From Betaproteobacteria bacterium MOLA814 (GTDB taxonomy: Bacteria > Pseudomonadota > Gammaproteobacteria > Burkholderiales > Burkholderiaceae_C), in contig AYMW01000001.1 in NCBI GenBank assembly GCA_000496475.1, positions 246,623 through 310,622 on the forward strand: a DNA stretch of 64,000 bases, in the 5' to 3' direction. Made by a program: the position numbers and the translations under genes. The notes below the pieces were generated by a model that was not told the DNA's origin, made no database searches, and worked only from the letters and a program-made list of their open reading frames with translations. The first letter of the stretch is position 1. The number at the start of each line of letters is the position of its first letter. This document shows positions 18,648-28,329 of this stretch, in pieces.

Positions 18648-19390
18648 CGTTTAAAGTCCCGAGCAACACCATATTTTCGTGGTACCAGTCCAAGTACGGC
18701 ACATATGAGGCCAACAATACAAACTTCCTCATAGATTTGTTTGCCGACAGTCAAGACGGTATCTTTGTAGATGTGGGCGCTAATTTTGGGTGGTACACCT
18801 GCTTGTTATCCAAGTTTTCTGGCGCCAATGGACAAGTCATTGCGATCGAACCAGAGGCCGACAACCTAGCGCTACTGACAAGCAACATCTTCAGCAACCA
18901 ATTACGCAATGTGCAGGTTCTACCGATAGCTGTTTCATTTGAAAATGGCTCGCTTCCAATACACAAAGCGCCAGCAGGGAACCCCGGCATGCACTCGTTC
19001 GTGACCATGCCCCACACGCCGAATGAACACAACGATAGCCATGTGACTGTTCGCACGCTTGACGGCGTTTTAAAAGATATTACAGGTCCAATTAAGCTTA
19101 TGAAAGTTGACATTGAGGGCTTTGAAGTGAATGCCCTGAGGGGAGCGCAAGAGACGTTGGCGCGTTGTAACAACCTGCTGATTGAATACTCGCCTGGTTT
19201 TTTATTGGCTGGTGGTCAACAACCAGTCGATTTTTTCAACTGCATCAGCAACGCAGGTTTAAACATCAACACCATTGAGTCTGGCAAACTGTGCCCTCTA
19301 AATGGCGATTCAATTGCAAGTCTCATCGCAGTTCAAGGCCGCCACTATTGCTGGCAACAAGACTTCTTTTGCACTAGAAGCGGTCAATAA
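18584..19390 (+). CDS. FkbM-family SAM-dependent methyltransferase
   Basis: A FkbM-type O-methyltransferase, a family acting on sugars and secondary metabolites. The frame from about residue 21 reads as family sequence: a beta strand KVPSNTIFSWYQSKYG, the SAM-binding loop FVDVGANFGWYTCLL near residue 62, EPEADNLALL, and the late motif MKVDIEGFEVNALRGAQETL. The first 20 residues from the TTG at 18584 look non-native; the genuine N-terminus is probably in another frame just upstream (18423-18647). There is no partner gene around it, so the substrate is unknown. The strands before and after are unrelated operons. Confidence 0.78.
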   Translation: MVGHQGGAAGISSGHSCGQGLTFKVPSNTIFSWYQSKYGTYEANNTNFLIDLFADSQDGIFVDVGANFGWYTCLLSKFSGANGQVIAIEPEADNLALLTSNIFSNQLRNVQVLPIAVSFENGSLPIHKAPAGNPGMHSFVTMPHTPNEHNDSHVTVRTLDGVLKDITGPIKLMKVDIEGFEVNALRGAQETLARCNNLLIEYSPGFLLAGGQQPVDFFNCISNAGLNINTIESGKLCPLNGDSIASLIAVQGRHYCWQQDFFCTRSGQ

Positions 19391-19596
19391 CCCCTAAGAA
19401 ACAAGCCTGTTTTTTAACCAGACTGCAAGTCTTTACATGGGCATCAACTGTTCAACGTTGATTCTTCATGTGGGACGCCTCAAATGGTGGATTTTCCACC
19501 TATCGAGGTCTCCGGGAAAATTAGACTTCTACAGACCTTGTTCAAGCATGTCAACGTGCTCGGTGCATTGGGGCAACCCCAGCTAGGGGCAGTTGC

Positions 19597-20709
19597 TTAC
19601 TTTCTCGCCACGAGCAACGCTGTCTGAATGGCCCCCAGCCCCTTACACTCAACAGGCTCAGGCCTCATCTCCAAACAAAATGCGTCTTTGAGCAGCTCAA
19701 TTGTGCTGGGTGATACTTGGACCCTACCGTGCGCTGAGGTTGACTCCATGCGACTCGCCGTATTGACGGTATTCCCCCACAAGTCATACGAAAACTTCGT
19801 AAAGCCAATAACACCAGCAACGACCGGCCCAGAATTTAAACCGATACGTAGATTAAGCTCTTTACCTCTCTCCAGATTAAACGCCTTTAGATCCTCAAAC
19901 ATACCTAACGCCATATCGGCGCAGATTTCCGCATGATCGGATCTGGGTATAGGTAGGCCACCAACGGCCATGTAGGCATCTCCAATCGTTTTAATTTTTT
20001 CAAGCCCTAACATCTCGGCTCTTTTATCAAATCGGGTAAATAAGTCATTGAGCAACTCGACCAGCGCAGAGGCTGGTATTTCAGATGACATCTTTGTGAA
20101 ACCAACCATGTCACTGAACAAAATAGTCGACTCCGGATAACTACCAGCAATATTTTTCTCACCACGCTTCAGTCTTTCTGCGATGCTGCGGGGAAGGATG
20201 TTCAGCATCAGCTTCTCCGTCTTCATTTGCTCCATCTCTAAGAGCTGTTTCTCCTCCTCCAATTGAAGCATACGAGAGGCATCAAGGTCCTTCAGCCGTT
20301 TTTTCTCCAGCGATGAAAATATCCTAGCTTTAAGTAACACTGGATCAAATGGTTTCGGTAGGTAATCTTCAGCCCCTAACTCTATGCATTTAATTGTTTT
20401 CTCAATCTGATCTGCACCTGAAACCACGATGATTGGGAACTGCTGGCTCAGTGACTTCTTTGCCATCTCCTCCAGCACCCCCAATCCATCTAGCTCGGGC
20501 ATTTCCATATCGAGCAACATCAGGTCAGGAGACTTCCCTAACGCCATCTCCAGCACCTCGACCCCGTTTGATGCCTCGACAACATGTGTTATTCCCAAGT
20601 TGTTGAGCTCTCGAATCAAGATACGACGAAGCGTACGGCTGTCATCTACTACCAGCACCTCAACACAAGGTAGTATTTCTTTTAATGCTGAATTGTTGTC
20701 ATCTGTCAT
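19597..20709 (-). CDS. Response regulator with class III adenylyl cyclase output
   Basis: A 370-residue signalling protein. Residues about 15-135 are a receiver domain: VLVVDDSRTLRR, phospho-acceptor Asp in LMLLDMEMPELDG, PKPFDP with the conserved Lys. A short coiled coil (about 140-175) leads to a class III nucleotide cyclase (about 185-365): metal Asp in TILFSDMVGFTKMSS, Lys in LEKIKTIGDAYMAVGG and Asp in YDLWGNTVNTASRM, the Lys/Asp pair expected for ATP rather than GTP. The ATG overlaps the cheR stop by 11 bases, implying translational coupling. It is the last gene of the chemosensory operon and probably its output, phosphorylated by CheA and making cAMP. Confidence 0.9.
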   Translation of the reverse strand: MTDDNNSALKEILPCVEVLVVDDSRTLRRILIRELNNLGITHVVEASNGVEVLEMALGKSPDLMLLDMEMPELDGLGVLEEMAKKSLSQQFPIIVVSGADQIEKTIKCIELGAEDYLPKPFDPVLLKARIFSSLEKKRLKDLDASRMLQLEEEKQLLEMEQMKTEKLMLNILPRSIAERLKRGEKNIAGSYPESTILFSDMVGFTKMSSEIPASALVELLNDLFTRFDKRAEMLGLEKIKTIGDAYMAVGGLPIPRSDHAEICADMALGMFEDLKAFNLERGKELNLRIGLNSGPVVAGVIGFTKFSYDLWGNTVNTASRMESTSAHGRVQVSPSTIELLKDAFCLEMRPEPVECKGLGAIQTALLVARK

Positions 20710-21547
20710 AAAGCGAGATTCCTTTTTTTATATAAAATGTCCATTTATAGTTAAGATTGACGTCATATTTCAAATTCCCATTCATCGACTCGGCCCCACC
20801 AAGAAACAATGCCCCGCATTCATCTGCCAATAATTTATTTAACTTTTCAAGAACTACTGATTTGTTCTCTGCAGAGAAATAAATCAAAACGTTGCGCAAA
20901 AGAATAAGATCATAATGGCCATTGGGGAAACTGTCACTTATGAGATTCCAACGCTCAAAACGCACCATTGACCGTATAGCATCTGATATTTGATAGTGAT
21001 TACCATCTATTTTTTTAAAAAACTTATCTAGATAATGCGTTGGTAGACTTCGTTTTACTTCAGACTCATTGAAAATACCTTTCCTAGCCTTGGCAAGCAC
21101 AGGAAGTGATACATCAGATCCAAGGATATCAATGTCCCAATTCGAAATTTCAGGGAAATACAACCGAATCATCATGGCAAGGCTGAATGCCTCTTGACCG
21201 CTAGATGCCGCGGCCGACCATATACGCAGCCTTTTCAGGTCTGAGCGATGTCTAATCAGGGTAGGCAGCACACTTTCCTGCAAGGTCAGAAAAAATGCCG
21301 GATCCCTAAAAAAAGTGGTTTCATTGGTTGTGAGTGCTGCGAATGCTTTTTCATGCCAAGACGTCTGTCGACTTCGATTTAAGTACCTGATGAAATCACC
21401 AACGCTTGCGTAGTTGGCCGCTTCGCTAACGGGTTTGAGCCGAGCTTCTAAAAGGTATTTTTTAGAAATGTCTAAACTCACGCCTAGGTTTTTCTCGAGT
21501 TGACTAAAGAACGTGGCGATTTCCTCGTCGCGTAACTGCACGTCCAT
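20699..21547 (-). CDS. cheR: Chemoreceptor methyltransferase CheR
   Basis: A 282-residue CheR, which methylates glutamates on the chemoreceptor with SAM. The N-terminal helical domain (about 1-80) and the methyltransferase core are present: TNETTFFRD (conserved in CheR), the SAM loop IWSAAASSGQEAFSLAMM (usually SAGCSTGEE), DILGSDVS and DLILLRNVLIYF. The start ATG shares one base with the cheB stop (TAATG). It acts with CheB on the MCP encoded upstream in the same operon. Confidence 0.93.
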   Translation of the reverse strand: MDVQLRDEEIATFFSQLEKNLGVSLDISKKYLLEARLKPVSEAANYASVGDFIRYLNRSRQTSWHEKAFAALTTNETTFFRDPAFFLTLQESVLPTLIRHRSDLKRLRIWSAAASSGQEAFSLAMMIRLYFPEISNWDIDILGSDVSLPVLAKARKGIFNESEVKRSLPTHYLDKFFKKIDGNHYQISDAIRSMVRFERWNLISDSFPNGHYDLILLRNVLIYFSAENKSVVLEKLNKLLADECGALFLGGAESMNGNLKYDVNLNYKWTFYIKKGISLYDR

Positions 21548-22674
21548 TACTGAACGCTTGAGGTCGGAGACGATCGACGTAAAATTTCACTCGCCATATG
21601 GGCCAGCGGAAGAATTTTGTTGTGAATCCCTGCCTCCACGATCGCCCCTGGCATCCCCCAGACCACACTTGACTCCTGATCTTGAGCGTAAACACTACCC
21701 CCAAGCGACTTGATGTCACGGGCTCCCTTGAGGCCGTCGTACCCCATACCAGTCAGGACAACCGCGAGGCAATTCGCCCCGTACACGCGAGCCGCGGCGC
21801 GGAACAACACATCTACCGCAGGCTTACAAGAATTTTCCGCAGGTGTGTCATCTAGCGATATATACGTTCTACCAAGGGGCGACTTCCTCAGGTTCATGTG
21901 TAAACCACCAGGTGCTAGGTAGACGTGTCCGCCGAGAACCTCTTGGCCATCGGTCGCTTCCACAACGGGTAATTTCCCAAGCGCATTCAATCTTTGTGCG
22001 AGTATGGTCGTGAACATTGCAGGCATATGTTGAACGATAAAAATCGGGAAACTAACCGGTTTATTGAACCCCTCAAACAAACGAACAAGCGCCTCTGGCC
22101 CGCCTGTAGATACCCCAATACATACCGCATCAGTCCGTGGTAGTTGGATTGCGGACAGGCTCACCTTCCCTGCCAATTTAGGCGCGGCTTGATCGCTGCG
22201 CTGGGGTGGCGGACTTTCAGCCGAAGCATTAGCTTGTCGAGGGGCAGCAAGAGAGCGCCGAACCAGCCCTTTTATTTTTGGAATTAAGGTTTGGCTCAAT
22301 ACATTGAATGCTTCCGCCATTCCCAGTGAAACAGCTGGCTTACCGACGTAGTCGCTGGCCCCGTTCATGAGCGCGTCAATGGCGGCTCGCGCACCCACTT
22401 GCGTCAGCGTGCTGAACATGATGACCGGTAGCCGCGGTGCGAACTTGCGTATTTCCTTCAATGCGGCAATACCATCCATCACAGGCATTTCTATGTCTAG
22501 GGTGACCGCCTGGGGGCTCAGTTCCTTCACCGCTTGAATTGCTTCAGCCCCATTCGAAGCAAATCCAATGACGCTTATATCTGGGTCTTTGCCAAGTGCC
22601 GTCGCTAAAATTCGTCTCATGATAGTGGAGTCATCAACCACCAAAACTGTAATTTTGTTTCCCAGATCAGACAA
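21547..22674 (-). CDS. cheB: Chemoreceptor methylesterase/deamidase CheB
   Basis: A 375-residue CheB. The receiver domain (1 to about 125) has VLVVDDSTIMRR and phospho-acceptor Asp in AVTLDIEMPVMDG. A Pro/Ala/Ser-rich linker follows. The esterase domain (about 180-370) has the catalytic Ser in CIGVSTGGPEAL, His in FIVQHMPAMF and Asp in LTGMGYDGLKGA. The start is a TTG at 22674: GGAGG stands seven bases before it and the next ATG would cut off the receiver's acidic pocket. It is 11 bp after cheW and overlaps cheR by one base. Confidence 0.93.
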   Translation of the reverse strand: MSDLGNKITVLVVDDSTIMRRILATALGKDPDISVIGFASNGAEAIQAVKELSPQAVTLDIEMPVMDGIAALKEIRKFAPRLPVIMFSTLTQVGARAAIDALMNGASDYVGKPAVSLGMAEAFNVLSQTLIPKIKGLVRRSLAAPRQANASAESPPPQRSDQAAPKLAGKVSLSAIQLPRTDAVCIGVSTGGPEALVRLFEGFNKPVSFPIFIVQHMPAMFTTILAQRLNALGKLPVVEATDGQEVLGGHVYLAPGGLHMNLRKSPLGRTYISLDDTPAENSCKPAVDVLFRAAARVYGANCLAVVLTGMGYDGLKGARDIKSLGGSVYAQDQESSVVWGMPGAIVEAGIHNKILPLAHMASEILRRSSPTSSVQ

Positions 22675-22685
22675 TTAAGCCCCTC

Positions 22686-23132
22686 CTACATTGAATGATC
22701 TAAGGTGATGCCTGAGATAAGCTTGCTAGGATTAAGAACCAACAACAAACGTCCAGGCATTTTGTAAACACCAGCCACAAAGTCCAATGCAGAACTGGCT
22801 AGATTGCTTGGTGGTGGCTCAAAATTTTCCTGATCCAACTCAAGGATTTCGCTGACACTGTTCACAACAAAGGAAAAAAGATTGTCAGACTGTTTATAGA
22901 AAATGCCTATCGAATCTGGCGACATTTTTCTAGGCTCACAACTTAATCTGGCTCTCATATCTATTGCGGTAACGATCTGCCCACGGAGGTTTAAAAGTCC
23001 AAGTATCGATGCAGGCGCAAGGGGTACCGGTGTCACTTCCAACTCTTTGGTTAATTCAATAACTTCTTTAGTGTGTATTCCGCAGTAAAAATCTCCTACA
23101 TAGAAGGTAGACAATATTTCACGGGTATTCAT
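22686..23132 (-). CDS. cheW: Chemotaxis coupling protein CheW
   Basis: A 148-residue CheW, an SH3-like adaptor that joins CheA to the receptor. Family features: STFYVGDFYCGIHTKEVIEL, the NLRGQIVTAIDMRARL motif near residue 48, and the VVNSVSEILEL stretch. The ATG overlaps the cheA stop by four bases (ATGA). It is the only separate cheW of the operon, although CheA carries an additional CheW-like domain. Confidence 0.92.
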   Translation of the reverse strand: MNTREILSTFYVGDFYCGIHTKEVIELTKELEVTPVPLAPASILGLLNLRGQIVTAIDMRARLSCEPRKMSPDSIGIFYKQSDNLFSFVVNSVSEILELDQENFEPPPSNLASSALDFVAGVYKMPGRLLLVLNPSKLISGITLDHSM

Positions 23133-25546
23133 AACGGCTCCTCCACTATGAGCCCTTGGCTGAGGGAGGAGGCGTGATCTACATGCCTGTTATTGTGCGC
23201 AAACAAAATGCCGTCCACATCAATCACGTTGATGACTCGGTCATCGATAATGGCGCAACCAAGCAACCCCTGTTGCGGTGGCGAGATAAGATTTAATTGA
23301 TCAGGCACGTAAATGATGTCGTGTATTTGACTCACCACCAACCCGATGGGTGATCCACCAGCATAGTGGACAATAATTGAGAGCGACTCGCTCTTCTTGG
23401 TATGAAGGCTCCCGTCGATGTAATCCGCAAGCCAGACCAGCTTAATGATTCCATCGCCATATGGGATTACCGACTCGGTGCCGCTGCTCTGTATTTTTGT
23501 TCGAGATATGTTTTCCAGTCTAGCCACCTGATTGACTGGAATTGCCAAGCGGTCGTCTCCTGAGAGTTCAAACAACAGCATCGCATGTGTAGCGTGCGAC
23601 GGGTCACCCTGCGTACCGATGTCCTCCTGCCTTTGATGCTCTTTCATCTTTCCCGACAAACCAGAATTTCTTGCTATGCCCTCAATGTCCAGTATCAGGG
23701 AGACCCGACCGTCGCCTAATATCGTAGCGCCACCGTAAGTGGATTTGCCTCTGAGTATCGCCACAATAGGTTTCACGACAACCTCTTGCATATACAGGAC
23801 CTCATCAACAATCAAACCAAATCTAACCCCAGAGGATTGAACAACCGCAATGTTGAGACGCTCCCCATTCCAGGAACCACGAGTACTCAAGCCAAGCTCT
23901 TGGGCCAAGAAAATCAGTGGGATCAACTTCTCTCGAAGGCGAAAAACGGGAACGCCATACAAGTATTCCAACCCTTCTGTACTGTCGCTGGGATCATAGC
24001 GAACCATCTCCAACAGATTATTTTGAGGGATTGCAAACCGCTCATCAGCACACCGGATAAATAATGCCGGCATGATCGCAAGTGTTAATGGGATTTTTAA
24101 TCTAAGTTTTGTACCTAATGGAGAGGATGTAACCTCAACAGAACCACCGATACTTTGAATACTTGTCTTTACAACATCTAAACCAACGCCACGTCCAGAC
24201 AGATTGGTAATCGCATCTTTGGTAGAAAAACCAGGTAAATATATAAAATCCAGCAGCTCGTCTAGCCCCAATTGGTTGGCTTTTTGGATCTCGACCAATC
24301 CACGCTCGATGGCTTTTGCACGCACGCGGTCTACATTGATGCCACCTCCATCGTCAGCGATCTCAATGACAACCATTCCGTTTTCATGTTGGGCTTGCAG
24401 CGTTACAGACCCAGCTGCCGGTTTTCCCAACTCAGAACGCGTCTGAGCATCCTCGATACCGTGGTCCACACTGTTTCTAATAATGTGTATGAGCGGATCC
24501 TTAATCGTCTCTAAAAGGGTCCGGTCGAGCTCCGTCTCTCCACCGATCTGATGCAAGTTAACGGTCTTACCGCACTCTTGTGCGAGATCTCTTACCAGCC
24601 TTGGAAACTTGTTCCAGACTTGGCTGATTGGCGACATACGTGTCTTCATCATGCGCTCTTGCAGTTCGAGGGTTATGAAGTCAACGTTGCGCACCACACC
24701 CGCTAATTGGGGGTCGGTCACCTCCGCAGCGTAAGACAGTAGCCTATTTCTTGCGAGCACCATCTCGCTAACCAAATTCATGAGCTTATCGAGCAAGTCC
24801 ACGCTCACCTTCACAGGAGGGGCGACCTCGTTCGCTGAGTGGCGCCCCATAAGGACCTCAGTCGCGCCCGAATCAGTCTTGGTTGGCTGCGAATTGGGGG
24901 GAATTGCCGCATCCTCGTTCGATAGACTGCCTTCAGTCGGTGGCACATCGGTCTTGTCCTGGTCTATTGGCGCAATGACTTCGGATTGACCCACATCATC
25001 TTCAAGCGCAAAGTCCTCCTCGATAGCGACCACTGCCGGTGGCGATGGATTTTTTCCGACTACAACAGCCGCGTTGACAGCCGGATTAATCGGCTTCTCA
25101 AAAGCGTTTGAAGTCGCAATGTCGGGAACTTCATCAACGGGTAGTTCATCAACAAGGCCTTCCCCTTGAGCCAGCGAACGTAAATTCTCAAGCAGTAATC
25201 GGTCATCCCCTGCGGACTCGGAGCGAGTAGATTCGATATGGTCGATGATGACTCTGAGTGCATCTAAAGTACGCAACAGTATTGTCACCATGTCGCTCGT
25301 GAGCACCAGCGACTTGTCACGCAGCTTACTCAGCAGGGACTCTCCAGCGTGTGAGACCAGCTCCAGCCTTTTGAAAGAGAAAAACCCACTACTCCCCTTT
25401 AGGGTGTGCATGCCTCGGAAAATATTTCCCAAGAGTTTTTCGTCGTCGGGCGACTTTTCAAGTTGGACAAAGTCTAGGTCCAGCTTGTCCATGATCTCTC
25501 TTGCCTCGAGCAGGAAGTCGTCTAAAAATTCCGTTTCATCTGTCAT
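23129..25546 (-). CDS. cheA: Chemotaxis histidine kinase CheA with an extra CheW-like domain
   Basis: An 805-residue CheA. An Hpt domain carries the phosphorylated His in MHTLKGSSGFF near residue 47. An acidic, Pro-rich linker (about 130-240) replaces a classical P2. The dimerisation helices start at VSVDLLDKLMNLVSEMVLARNRLL, and the ATPase has IRNSVDHGIED, IADDGGGI and FSTKDAITNLSGRGVGLDVV. A first CheW-like domain spans about 490-640. A second, C-terminal one (about 655-800, MLLFELSGDDRLAIPVNQVARLE) is not present in the classical enzyme. The ATG at 25546 is used; a TTG one codon earlier is unlikely. It phosphorylates CheB and, I infer, the receiver-cyclase, as no cheY is nearby. Confidence 0.93.
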   Translation of the reverse strand: MTDETEFLDDFLLEAREIMDKLDLDFVQLEKSPDDEKLLGNIFRGMHTLKGSSGFFSFKRLELVSHAGESLLSKLRDKSLVLTSDMVTILLRTLDALRVIIDHIESTRSESAGDDRLLLENLRSLAQGEGLVDELPVDEVPDIATSNAFEKPINPAVNAAVVVGKNPSPPAVVAIEEDFALEDDVGQSEVIAPIDQDKTDVPPTEGSLSNEDAAIPPNSQPTKTDSGATEVLMGRHSANEVAPPVKVSVDLLDKLMNLVSEMVLARNRLLSYAAEVTDPQLAGVVRNVDFITLELQERMMKTRMSPISQVWNKFPRLVRDLAQECGKTVNLHQIGGETELDRTLLETIKDPLIHIIRNSVDHGIEDAQTRSELGKPAAGSVTLQAQHENGMVVIEIADDGGGINVDRVRAKAIERGLVEIQKANQLGLDELLDFIYLPGFSTKDAITNLSGRGVGLDVVKTSIQSIGGSVEVTSSPLGTKLRLKIPLTLAIMPALFIRCADERFAIPQNNLLEMVRYDPSDSTEGLEYLYGVPVFRLREKLIPLIFLAQELGLSTRGSWNGERLNIAVVQSSGVRFGLIVDEVLYMQEVVVKPIVAILRGKSTYGGATILGDGRVSLILDIEGIARNSGLSGKMKEHQRQEDIGTQGDPSHATHAMLLFELSGDDRLAIPVNQVARLENISRTKIQSSGTESVIPYGDGIIKLVWLADYIDGSLHTKKSESLSIIVHYAGGSPIGLVVSQIHDIIYVPDQLNLISPPQQGLLGCAIIDDRVINVIDVDGILFAHNNRHVDHASSLSQGLIVEEPL

Positions 25547-25597
25547 CAACTATTCCGTCCTCATAAGCATCAGACTATTCAAGCTTGGGATTCCCCC

Positions 25598-27391
25598 TTA
25601 TACCGATGTCCTTGTGGTCTTGAATTTCCCGACCATGGCTTGTAGCTCTGTCGCCATGATTGACAACTGTCGGGCCGCTTCTTGACAGTTCGATGCGCCC
25701 ACCGTGGTGTCCCTGGACACGGACGCCACGGACGCCACGGACGCCACATTCTTCGCAATCTCGTCGCTACCAACAGCGGCATCTGAGACCGTTCGACCGA
25801 TTTCATTGGCAGTCGCTGCCTGCTCTTCCACAGCGCTGGCAATAACGGCAGAGATATCATTTATCTTGTTGATAATTCCAGATATTGAGTCTATTGATGC
25901 GACCGCACCTTTGACATCTGCTTGAATGTTCTCAATACTTTGACCGATTTCTTCAGTAGCTTTCGACGTCTGACGCGCCAATTCTTTCACCTCGTTGGCA
26001 ACCACAGCAAACCCTTTCCCAAGCTCACCAGCGCGAGCGGCTTCGATGGTCGCATTGAGTGCGAGCAGGTTGGTCTGTTCAGCGATACTCGAAATAACCT
26101 TGATTACATTGCCAACTTCCAGGCTGCTGTTACCAAGCTTGGCCATGGTCTTACTGGTCATTTGAGCCTCCTCAACCGCGCGCGTCGCGACGGCTGATGC
26201 CTCAATAGCGTTGGCTGATATTTCTCGGATACTGACCGTCAACTGTTCAACGCCTGCCGAGACGGTCTGCATACTCGCACTGACCTGAACAGCTGAAGAG
26301 GATCCCGCGCCTGCCTGCGCAGCGGACTCCTCTGCGTTTGCACTCATCTGTGTACTCACCGCGGACAGCTCCTCCGATGAAGAGGCCAGTGAAGTCGCGT
26401 TATGACCGATCGCTAGAAATGCGCCTCTAGATGTCTCTACCAAGGTATTGACCTGGCTAGAGATCTCCAACAAGAAACCCTCTTTTCCAGTAACGTCCAC
26501 CTGAGCTGTAAAGTCTCCGGACGCTGCTGCCGCAATAACTGCACCGATTTCTTTTGTTGTATCTGAAAAATTCGTGGCCCGTTTTTTTTCTTCCGCTTGG
26601 AATGCATCGGCTTTTTGTAGCTCAACTTGCAAACCAGCTATCGACCGCGACATGCCTCCCATTTCGTTGCCCAAGTTACAGAAGGGTACCTCTATGTCGA
26701 GGTTGTTTTTAGATAACTCTGTAACTGCAATTTGAAGCCTATTCAGCGGCTGCGTGACAGAGCGAATAATTAAAAATCCAACCACACTACCAAAAATCAG
26801 TCCGCCAATCACTATGGTATTCATCAGCATCAGATCGAAGTCATACATGTCTGTAGCTTCTGAGTAGACTTCCTGTGCAACAACAAGCTGAATCTCGATG
26901 AGTTCTGCAATTTTGTCACTGATGGGATCGATAGCGAGATAGAGCTTCTCCCTCGTAAATAGGGTCAACTCTAGGGAATCTTCCCGCTGCAAAATACCTC
27001 GTAGCACGTCGATATCAACTTGCGCGCTTTTAAACAAGGGTTCGATTTCGGCCACCAATACTGCTTCACGCTCAACAAGCTTCGTAGCAAGGTAGCCCTT
27101 CCAGGTATCAGCAATCAACCGCTCCGCTTCAGCCAGATTTTCACGACCGGCGGCCCAACCAAGGTTGTCATTTCGGACCTTGTGGGCGGTGTCAACTATG
27201 TTCACGGCATACAAATCCGAAATCAGCTTTAGATCGCGAAGCGGAATGACCCTATCTTGATAGACGGTTTTCAGTCCTCCAACGGTATTTGACATGCCTG
27301 TAAGCCCAGTGCCGCCGACGACCACAAGTACAATCCCCATCAGCGCCACGAGTAGCGAAAGACGCGAACTCATCTTCATTTTCTCGAACAT
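25598..27391 (-). CDS. Methyl-accepting chemotaxis protein
   Basis: A 597-residue chemoreceptor. TM1 is at about residues 9-33, a four-helix-bundle periplasmic sensor at about 34-190 and TM2 at about 190-212. HAMP ([12 protein letters not shown] type) is followed by a second HAMP-like segment near 290-330 ([15 protein letters not shown]). The signalling hairpin has its tip at [40 protein letters not shown]. It is the first gene of the operon, 51 bp before cheA. The C-terminus lacks a CheR-docking pentapeptide. Near the end, residues encoding VAS three times arise from a 9-bp tandem repeat (25721-25747). The 940-bp AT-rich region upstream should contain the operon promoter. Confidence 0.93.
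   Translation of the reverse strand: MFEKMKMSSRLSLLVALMGIVLVVVGGTGLTGMSNTVGGLKTVYQDRVIPLRDLKLISDLYAVNIVDTAHKVRNDNLGWAAGRENLAEAERLIADTWKGYLATKLVEREAVLVAEIEPLFKSAQVDIDVLRGILQREDSLELTLFTREKLYLAIDPISDKIAELIEIQLVVAQEVYSEATDMYDFDLMLMNTIVIGGLIFGSVVGFLIIRSVTQPLNRLQIAVTELSKNNLDIEVPFCNLGNEMGGMSRSIAGLQVELQKADAFQAEEKKRATNFSDTTKEIGAVIAAAASGDFTAQVDVTGKEGFLLEISSQVNTLVETSRGAFLAIGHNATSLASSSEELSAVSTQMSANAEESAAQAGAGSSSAVQVSASMQTVSAGVEQLTVSIREISANAIEASAVATRAVEEAQMTSKTMAKLGNSSLEVGNVIKVISSIAEQTNLLALNATIEAARAGELGKGFAVVANEVKELARQTSKATEEIGQSIENIQADVKGAVASIDSISGIINKINDISAVIASAVEEQAATANEIGRTVSDAAVGSDEIAKNVASVASVASVSRDTTVGASNCQEAARQLSIMATELQAMVGKFKTTRTSV
25721..25747. repeat. Three tandem 9-bp repeats inside the MCP gene
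   Basis: GGACGCCAC is repeated three times without interruption. On the coding (minus) strand it encodes the series VASVASVAS. Being in-frame and short, it is a likely slippage site that can change the length of the cytoplasmic helix. Confidence 0.8.
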
Positions 27392-28329
27392 ATCAATACC
27401 CTCTCAATAGAACACTTTTAAGCGTAGGATATATAAAAAAACACGTATTGATAACTTACATGAAAGCTTAATTATTTTAATATAATTGATATTAATTATT
27501 TTATTGACTTGTATAAATATATCTACCTACTTCGTAAAATAAACCCGGTAAAATAACTCATTAATTTTAATAGTGCTTTAATTTATACAACCATATAATG
27601 TAATTAGCAACCAATACGGGTCAATTTGTTTAGTAAAAATTACTCCTAAAAACAATACCTAGGCCAACTACAGGATGTACCTAGTTAAACAAAAAAAAGC
27701 GAATTACTTTGAAAGTTTTAACGAAGCCCAAAGGCCGACAGATATATCAAAATGCTGCAGTGAACAATTGACAACAGGAAACAGCGGCATACGACCTATC
27801 AAACAAAAATTCTGCGTTTTGAAGGGCTTAGATAGTGTGTAGTTGCCAGCGAGGTCATTCATCTAATCGGTCGCCCGCAGGGGCCATGCGCGCTTTCATG
27901 CCGCTCATCTCGGCCATCGGATCAACCCACCAGCGTTTTCGTCTCGCGCACCTCAATAGACAGCAGCGTTTTACCTGAATAGGCAGTAGCCGTTCACCTC
28001 ACACGCCAATGTGCGCCATGTCTATTGTTTTTAAGAGTCACGCGTTCTAAATTGAAGACGGCTGTTGCACTACCCACGCCATGAGCGCTACGCCCTGGCG
28101 AGCAAGGGTTGGTAGATACGCTACGCCCAGTTGATGACGAAAAACGCCAGAACCATAAACTTTTAAGCATTAATTAGGGAAATTACTAGCCTGTTTAGAG
28201 CGTAAAAGTACCAGTATGAATTTTTTTAATATCAAATGCCATGTCTCGCTCGACCAAAATTACCCTTAACGGTTGAATGACCGTTTACGTTGACGTGTTC
28301 GTATTACTTCAATTAATCAGGAGACTGTA
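27392..28329. other. Long intergenic region, AT-rich then with coding-like debris
   Basis: 938 bp without an intact gene. The part next to the MCP gene (27392-27700) is strongly AT-rich and should hold the chemosensory operon promoter. The part from about 27840 to 28140 has normal GC content and coding-like stretches. One example is a minus-strand frame ending near 27860 that reads RKRWWVDPMAEMSGMKARM before a stop. This part also holds two similar segments GCGCTACGCCC and ACGCTACGCCC (about 28085 and 28118). It looks like the remains of a gene or mobile element that I cannot identify. The last 100 bp lead the ABC operon. Confidence 0.4.
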
